From Helicobacter sp. (GTDB lineage: Bacteria > Campylobacterota > Campylobacteria > Campylobacterales > Helicobacteraceae), in NCBI RefSeq assembly GCF_014799995.1, contig NZ_JAAVGY010000053.1:1-58587 (forward strand): a DNA stretch of 58,587 bases, given 5' to 3'. The notes under the pieces were generated by a model that made no database searches, was not told the origin of the DNA, and was given only the letters and a program-made list of their open reading frames with translations. Position 1 is the first letter of the stretch. The number at the start of each line of letters is the position of its first letter. Shown in pieces: positions 54,573 to 58,587 of the stretch. The position numbers and the translations under genes are program-made.

Positions 54573-55241
54573 CTACCATTCAAAGATTCTTTGATACCAA
54601 GGAGAATGTGCCTCTTTATAATAAACGTCTTTAATCCAAGCATTTTCGTCAATTTTTTGTTGATAAATCTCGGCGGCATTTTCCTTGCCTCTGCGCTCAT
54701 AAAGCTTGATGATTTCTTTATTCAAACTCAAATTTGCCAATTCAAGTTTTAAGAGCATTGTATCTACCATTGGACGGTAACGTGAATAGGGATATTTTTC
54801 GCCAAAGGCTTTGGCTTCGTTAATGGATTGGAGCAATAACTGCTGGTCGCGGAATCGCTTGCCGAAAGCAAAGTAATTCGCCTGCAATTTCAAGTATTGC
54901 ATAAAGTCAATATTCTCTGCATTTCCAAAACGTTTAGCAAACTCATCAAAATAGAATCCCGCTAGCAAATATTCCTCTTTTTGCATATGGGCTCGCCCCA
55001 AAATCAACATTGCCTCGCCTACAAGTGGTGAATGCAAATGCTCACTTTGTAAAGAAACGAAATAACTATCTGCCTTTTCTAAATCATCAAAGCGGATTTC
55101 CTTTAACATATTTTGATACCAATAGTCTGCGGATTTATTAACCTCGTCCAAAGCCAAGCCGCTATTAGTCTTAGACGAACAAGCACCCAAAAATATGAAT
55201 ACGCAGAGGATAGAAAGAGAGAATTGGATTATTCTTAACAT
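54573..55241 (-). CDS. bamD: Outer membrane assembly lipoprotein BamD
   Basis: The 222-residue protein has a lipoprotein signal ending at LGAC (C21) and tetratricopeptide-like helices: NKSADYWYQNMLKEIRFDDLEKADSYFVSLQSEHLHSPL...AMLILGRAHMQKEEYLLAGFYFDEFAKRF. This is BamD/ComL, part of the complex that inserts barrel proteins into the outer membrane. It heads the bamD-lon-rnhB unit, divergent from fliW; the same neighbourhood occurs in Campylobacter jejuni. Confidence 0.93.
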   Translation of the reverse strand: MLRIIQFSLSILCVFIFLGACSSKTNSGLALDEVNKSADYWYQNMLKEIRFDDLEKADSYFVSLQSEHLHSPLVGEAMLILGRAHMQKEEYLLAGFYFDEFAKRFGNAENIDFMQYLKLQANYFAFGKRFRDQQLLLQSINEAKAFGEKYPYSRYRPMVDTMLLKLELANLSLNKEIIKLYERRGKENAAEIYQQKIDENAWIKDVYYKEAHSPWYQRIFEW

Positions 55242-55516
55242 TGATAAATTCCTTAAGATAAATTTCGTATTATCACCCTAAATCTTAGGTTTTTAAGCCT
55301 TATAATCCTTGACGCTTGCGTCTGCAAAATCTAGCAAAATATCTCTGAATCAAAAGCCAAAAAATATAAAAATAGTCGTAATTATAGCGGATTTGTAGTA
55401 GATTTTATAAATTTTCTTTAAAATAAATTGATTTTTCGCTTTTATTTACGATAAAATTCTATTTTTATAGAAATTATTTTTGAATGATTTTTAATGCTAG
55501 AGTGCAAGGAAAAGCA

Positions 55517-55945
55517 ATGGAATTTGTAGTTAAATCCCCGATTTTAGGCTTTGAACATATCCAAAAGATGAAACTAGAAAGAATCGCAAAAGACGATGAA
55601 ACCTTTATGCAATTAAAAAGTGGCGAGAGTGATGGTATTTCTTTCACATTGGTTAATCCTTACGCAATGCGCACAGATTATGAATTTGAGATTCCTTCTT
55701 CTATTAAAGTTCTTTTGGATTTGCAAGGCAAAACCAACACAGACCCACAAAATTCCAAACTCGTTACACTTAATATCGTTTGCGTCAAAGAACCCATTGA
55801 AGAATCTAGCGTCAATTTCCTAGCCCCTTTGCTCTTTAACTTTGAAAATCTTACAATGGCACAAGTTGTCTTAGAAAATTTCAAATACGAAAATTTTGGC
55901 TTATCTGAACCAATTTCAAAGTTTTTTGACTTCAGCAAACAATAG
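55517..55945 (+). CDS. fliW: Flagellar assembly factor FliW
   Basis: The 142-residue protein reads MEFVVKSPILGFEHIQKMKLERIAKDDETFMQL, later TLVNPYAMRTDYEFEIPSSIKVLLDL and SSVNFLAPLLFNFENLTMAQVVL, matching Helicobacter FliW. FliW binds flagellin and antagonises CsrA, linking filament assembly to translation. I chose ATG 55517 because AAGGAAAAGC precedes it and known homologues start at this point; the ATG at 55484 is in frame but has no ribosome site. The 275-base gap to bamD is A+T-rich and otherwise shows only a TTCTAT-TTTT-ATAGAA hairpin (55457-55472). Confidence 0.93.
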   Translation: MEFVVKSPILGFEHIQKMKLERIAKDDETFMQLKSGESDGISFTLVNPYAMRTDYEFEIPSSIKVLLDLQGKTNTDPQNSKLVTLNIVCVKEPIEESSVNFLAPLLFNFENLTMAQVVLENFKYENFGLSEPISKFFDFSKQ

Positions 55946-55954
55946 AATCTCACA

Positions 55955-56698
55955 ATGAAATCTTTAATCCTTTTAGGCTATGGTAAAATGGCAAAAGCCT
56001 TAGCACAAGGCTTAAGAAGTAAATACCAATTACGCGTCTGCGGTCGGAATCCTGCTAAAGTCCAATCATTTTGCGATGAGTTAAACTTAACCCCTTTGTT
56101 TTTAGAAAACTCTACAATCTCATTCAAAGAAGACGATGAGATTCTCCTCTGCATTAAACCCTACGCACTCAAGGAATTTTACTTCCACGGCAAAGCGAAA
56201 TGCGTTTATTCTATCCTTAATGCCACAAAGATTACTGCCTTAAGAGATGCGATAGAATCCCAACACTATGTCCGTGCAATGCCTAATATCTGCGCAAGCA
56301 TTGGTCAGTCTATCACAACTCTTTGTGGCGACTTAGAGGCCCAAGAAGAAGCCTTTGCAATCTTTGATTCCATTGGTAAAAGTCTATGGCTTGAGGAAAA
56401 GCATTTTCCTTTAGCCACAGCTTTGGGTGGTTGTGCGCCGGCATTTTTGGCTCTTGTTGCCGAATCCCTTATTGATAGCGGCGTAACTTATGGTTTAACG
56501 CGTGAAGATTCTACGCAAATTGTGCGCACATTATTTAGCGGCTTTGCAAGTCTCTTAGAACAAAACCACCCCACACTGCTTAAAGAAAGCGTGATGAGTC
56601 CGGGAGGTTCTACGGCACAAGGAGTAGCAATCCTAGAGAAACACGCACTCAAAAACGCCTTTTTAGAGGCTATTTTAGCTTCTAAAAACTTCGCTTAA
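55955..56698 (+). CDS. proC: Pyrroline-5-carboxylate reductase
   Basis: The 247-residue enzyme has LLGYGKMAKALAQGL (Rossmann loop), LLCIKPYALKEF, HYVRAMPNICASIGQSITTL and SGFASLLEQNHPTLLKESVMSPGGSTAQGVAILE, the ProC signature. It reduces P5C to proline with NADPH. It follows fliW by nine bases, as in Campylobacter, and is followed by miaA after three. Confidence 0.95.
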   Translation: MKSLILLGYGKMAKALAQGLRSKYQLRVCGRNPAKVQSFCDELNLTPLFLENSTISFKEDDEILLCIKPYALKEFYFHGKAKCVYSILNATKITALRDAIESQHYVRAMPNICASIGQSITTLCGDLEAQEEAFAIFDSIGKSLWLEEKHFPLATALGGCAPAFLALVAESLIDSGVTYGLTREDSTQIVRTLFSGFASLLEQNHPTLLKESVMSPGGSTAQGVAILEKHALKNAFLEAILASKNFA

Positions 56699-56701
56699 GT
56701 C

Positions 56702-57640
56702 TTGCAAACTTTTGCGATTTTGGGCGGTAGCGGCTCTGGTAAGAGTGCATTATCCTTAGAAATTGCTTCCATATATGATTGCGTGATTCTCTCGTTAGAT
56801 TCTTTGAGCATTTATCAAGAAATTGACATTGCAAGCGCAAAACCTAGTTTGGAAATGCGTCAAGGCATTACGCATTTTGGTATAGACATTTTGCGCCCAA
56901 ACGAACCCCAAAATGTTTATAATTTCATTCAAGAATACTACCGCGCAAAAGCGTTTTGCGAAGAGAATCATAAACATCTCTTAATCGTTGGGGGCACGGG
57001 ATTCTATCTCAAATCTTTGCTTATGGGGCTTTCACCCTCACCTAAACTCTCACTATCTGAAAAATCAGAAATAGAATCCTTAATTCACAATCTAGGGGAT
57101 TTGAAAGCGCAATATGCGTTTTTATCCCAGATTGATTCCCTTTATGCGAGCAAAATCAAACCACAAGATTCTTATCGCATTATGCGTGCATTAGAAATTT
57201 ACTTCTCCACACATCTTACCCCTAGCGTATATTTCGCAGCCTATCCACCAAAACCCATTTTGGAATCCTGCGAAATCTTTGAAATTACCCTTGAGCGCGC
57301 CTTACTAAGAGAAAGAATCAAGGAGCGCACGCAAGAAATGTTAAAAAATGGGCTTTTAGAAGAAGTGCAAACACTCATTGCGCGCTATGGCACACAATAC
57401 CAATGGGCAAAAAGCATTGGTATTAAAGAAGCATTGGAATATTTGAATTATGATTCTGCACTCACCCAATCTGCGCCCATTTCTTCTTTAGAATCCCTAA
57501 GCGATTCTATTTCCACACACACAGCCCAACTCGCCAAGCGTCAAAGCACCTTTAACAAAACACAATTTCTCCCGCATTTTTGCGGCACAGCGACAGAAAT
57601 TTACTCCGAAATTGCCTCACAAATTTCTTTGCAATTTTAA
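56702..57640 (+). CDS. miaA: tRNA dimethylallyltransferase
   Basis: The 312-residue enzyme has the P-loop ILGGSGSGKSALS near residue 6, SLDSLSIYQEIDIASAKPS, HFGIDILRPNEPQNVYNFIQEY, LIVGGTGFYLKSLLMGL and AKSIGIKEALEY, as in MiaA. It adds a dimethylallyl group to A37 of tRNAs reading UNN codons. The coding frame begins at a TTG (56702), the only good start near the N-terminus of the domain, three bases after proC; the ribosome site is weak, so it probably depends on coupling to proC. Confidence 0.93.
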   Translation: MQTFAILGGSGSGKSALSLEIASIYDCVILSLDSLSIYQEIDIASAKPSLEMRQGITHFGIDILRPNEPQNVYNFIQEYYRAKAFCEENHKHLLIVGGTGFYLKSLLMGLSPSPKLSLSEKSEIESLIHNLGDLKAQYAFLSQIDSLYASKIKPQDSYRIMRALEIYFSTHLTPSVYFAAYPPKPILESCEIFEITLERALLRERIKERTQEMLKNGLLEEVQTLIARYGTQYQWAKSIGIKEALEYLNYDSALTQSAPISSLESLSDSISTHTAQLAKRQSTFNKTQFLPHFCGTATEIYSEIASQISLQF

Positions 57641-57680
57641 AGTATTCATTTTTGGGCTTTTAAATTCTTAAGATATATTG

Positions 57681-57686
57681 TATAAT
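57681..57686 (+). promoter_or_regulatory. -10 box of the chemoreceptor gene
   Basis: TATAAT lies 36 bases before the ATG at 57723, with AAGGAAAA as ribosome site. No clear flagellar sigma28 promoter is seen. Confidence 0.5.
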
Positions 57687-57722
57687 TAGCACTTTATTCT
57701 CACTTCATAAGGAAAATATTGT

Positions 57723-58587
57723 ATGAAACATCTTTCGTTAAAGTTCAAAGTTTTAGTTCTCGCACTAGGTATCATTATCGGTTTGGCAAGTATATTTTGT
57801 GTCATTGAATACTTCAAACGAGACATTATTGCCGACACAAAGACTGAAATGATAGAAATAATCGGCGAAGAAGTGGAGCAAAAAATCAAACTTGCGACAG
57901 ATACCTTAGCGGAATCTTTAGGAGAGCTTGTAGAAGGATTAGATGAACCTTCACAAATTGCCATTATCGCAAAAGCAATTGAAAAATTCCGATTTGAAGA
58001 GGATAAGAGCGGATATTATTTTGCCTACAAAGAGTATGTCCCTGTGGCACACCCAACGCGTAAAGATTTGATTGGAAAATCTCTCTATGAGGCAAAAGAC
58101 CCTAAGGGCGTCTATTATGTGCGAGAATTATTTGAGACTGCAAAAACACAAAAACAGCAAACAAAATTTGTGCGCTTTTCCTTTAGCAAGCCTCTCCCTG
58201 ATGGCACACTTGGCACGGCGCAAAAAGTCGGCTACGCCGCAATGATTCCTAACACTCAAAACATTTGGATTTCCACAGGCGTTTATGTAGATACCTTAGA
58301 TGAATACTCTAGTAAGATTTCCATAGACATCATAGAAATTATTAATACATCATTGTTTAAAGCCCTTGCAATTGGGGTTATTGTTCTATTGGCGATTTTA
58401 GTTCCGTTATTCTTAATGTTTTATAGCAACCTTATCTTCAGCGTGCGCGCCATACAAACAAATCTTGTTCGCTTCTTCTCCTACCTCAACCACGAAACAG
58501 ATTCTGCAAATCTTATCAAGATAGAATCTCAAGACGAATTCGGCATTATGGCAAAAGAAATCAATCAGAATATAGAGAATATCCAAC
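57723..58587 (+). CDS. Methyl-accepting chemotaxis protein, N-terminal part (runs off window)
   Basis: The first 288 residues include a membrane segment (about 8-27), a periplasmic single Cache domain with EEDKSGYYFAYKEYVPVAHPTRKDLIGKSLYEAKDPKGVYYVRELFETAK, a second membrane segment (about 212-235) and the start of a HAMP-like linker. The Cache text matches the sCache_2 type, which binds small organic acids or other ligands. The signalling domain lies outside the window, so the assignment as a chemoreceptor is inferred from the sensor, two membrane spans and linker. Confidence 0.85.
   Translation, partial: MKHLSLKFKVLVLALGIIIGLASIFCVIEYFKRDIIADTKTEMIEIIGEEVEQKIKLATDTLAESLGELVEGLDEPSQIAIIAKAIEKFRFEEDKSGYYFAYKEYVPVAHPTRKDLIGKSLYEAKDPKGVYYVRELFETAKTQKQQTKFVRFSFSKPLPDGTLGTAQKVGYAAMIPNTQNIWISTGVYVDTLDEYSSKISIDIIEIINTSLFKALAIGVIVLLAILVPLFLMFYSNLIFSVRAIQTNLVRFFSYLNHETDSANLIKIESQDEFGIMAKEINQNIENIQ

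Noticed and set aside
55300..55320. TATAAT and TTGACG close together upstream of bamD/fliW
   Set aside because: The order on the plus strand is -10 before -35, so it cannot serve as one promoter; on the minus strand the boxes do not fit.

Overview
The window is A+T-rich chromosomal DNA from a member of the Campylobacterota, most likely an enterohepatic-type Helicobacter. The evidence is the gene order lon-bamD facing fliW-proC, the flgB-flgC-fliE operon followed by a penicillin-binding protein, minD-minE close to dprA, ppk, tsaA and metK proteins of epsilonproteobacterial type, homopolymeric G/C tracts, and very frequent GATTC/GAATC strings. No rRNA, tRNA, insertion sequence or CRISPR array was seen.

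Layout. Bases 1-2250 are a decaying restriction/defence island: the end of a type IIG restriction-modification enzyme and a KAP-type P-loop ATPase split by two one-base losses. Bases 2276-6881 form an aldehyde/electrophile-stress block: two Tat-exported aldo/keto reductases, an EamA transporter, a cyclophilin-like protein, an HxlR regulator and a divergent DinB-fold protein. Bases 6922-10908 hold an intact three-gene R-M system (AlwI-like endonuclease plus two adenine methyltransferases). Then come ppc, argD, a zinc alcohol dehydrogenase, the sigma54-driven flagellar rod genes with ftsI, a small protein, malic enzyme and an AsmA-like protein. ileS is followed by a missed 45-codon membrane protein, a phase-variable glycosyltransferase (G11 tract) and a polysaccharide deacetylase. 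Next are metK, a BamE-like lipoprotein with a C11 tract upstream, and tsaA. A REP-like repeat cluster precedes ttcA, a frameshifted nuclease-methyltransferase fusion and yajR. The rest is mostly housekeeping: rdgB, a radical-SAM pseudogene, ppk, purM, a three-SH3 protein, aroE, cca, argB, a 2-hydroxyacid dehydrogenase, a YqaA-type protein, the dprA/WD40/yibQ/minE/minD and rnhB/lon/bamD block, fliW, proC, miaA and the start of a chemoreceptor.

How the genes work together. Three promoters (2276, 4375, 15039) share TTGACA, a 19-base spacer with a conserved dyad-like core, and TATAAT. They drive the first reductase, the cyclophilin-like/second reductase pair and the alcohol dehydrogenase, which points to one MerR-type carbonyl-stress regulon whose regulator lies outside the window. 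Both reductases carry a second strong ribosome site exactly in front of the catalytic domain, so each gene may make an exported and a cytosolic form. ppc and malic enzyme link the C3 and C4 pools. The tracts at 26174 and 29988 are candidate on/off switches for surface glycan and an envelope lipoprotein. GATC is almost absent from the window, and half of the few copies found lie in the KAP island.
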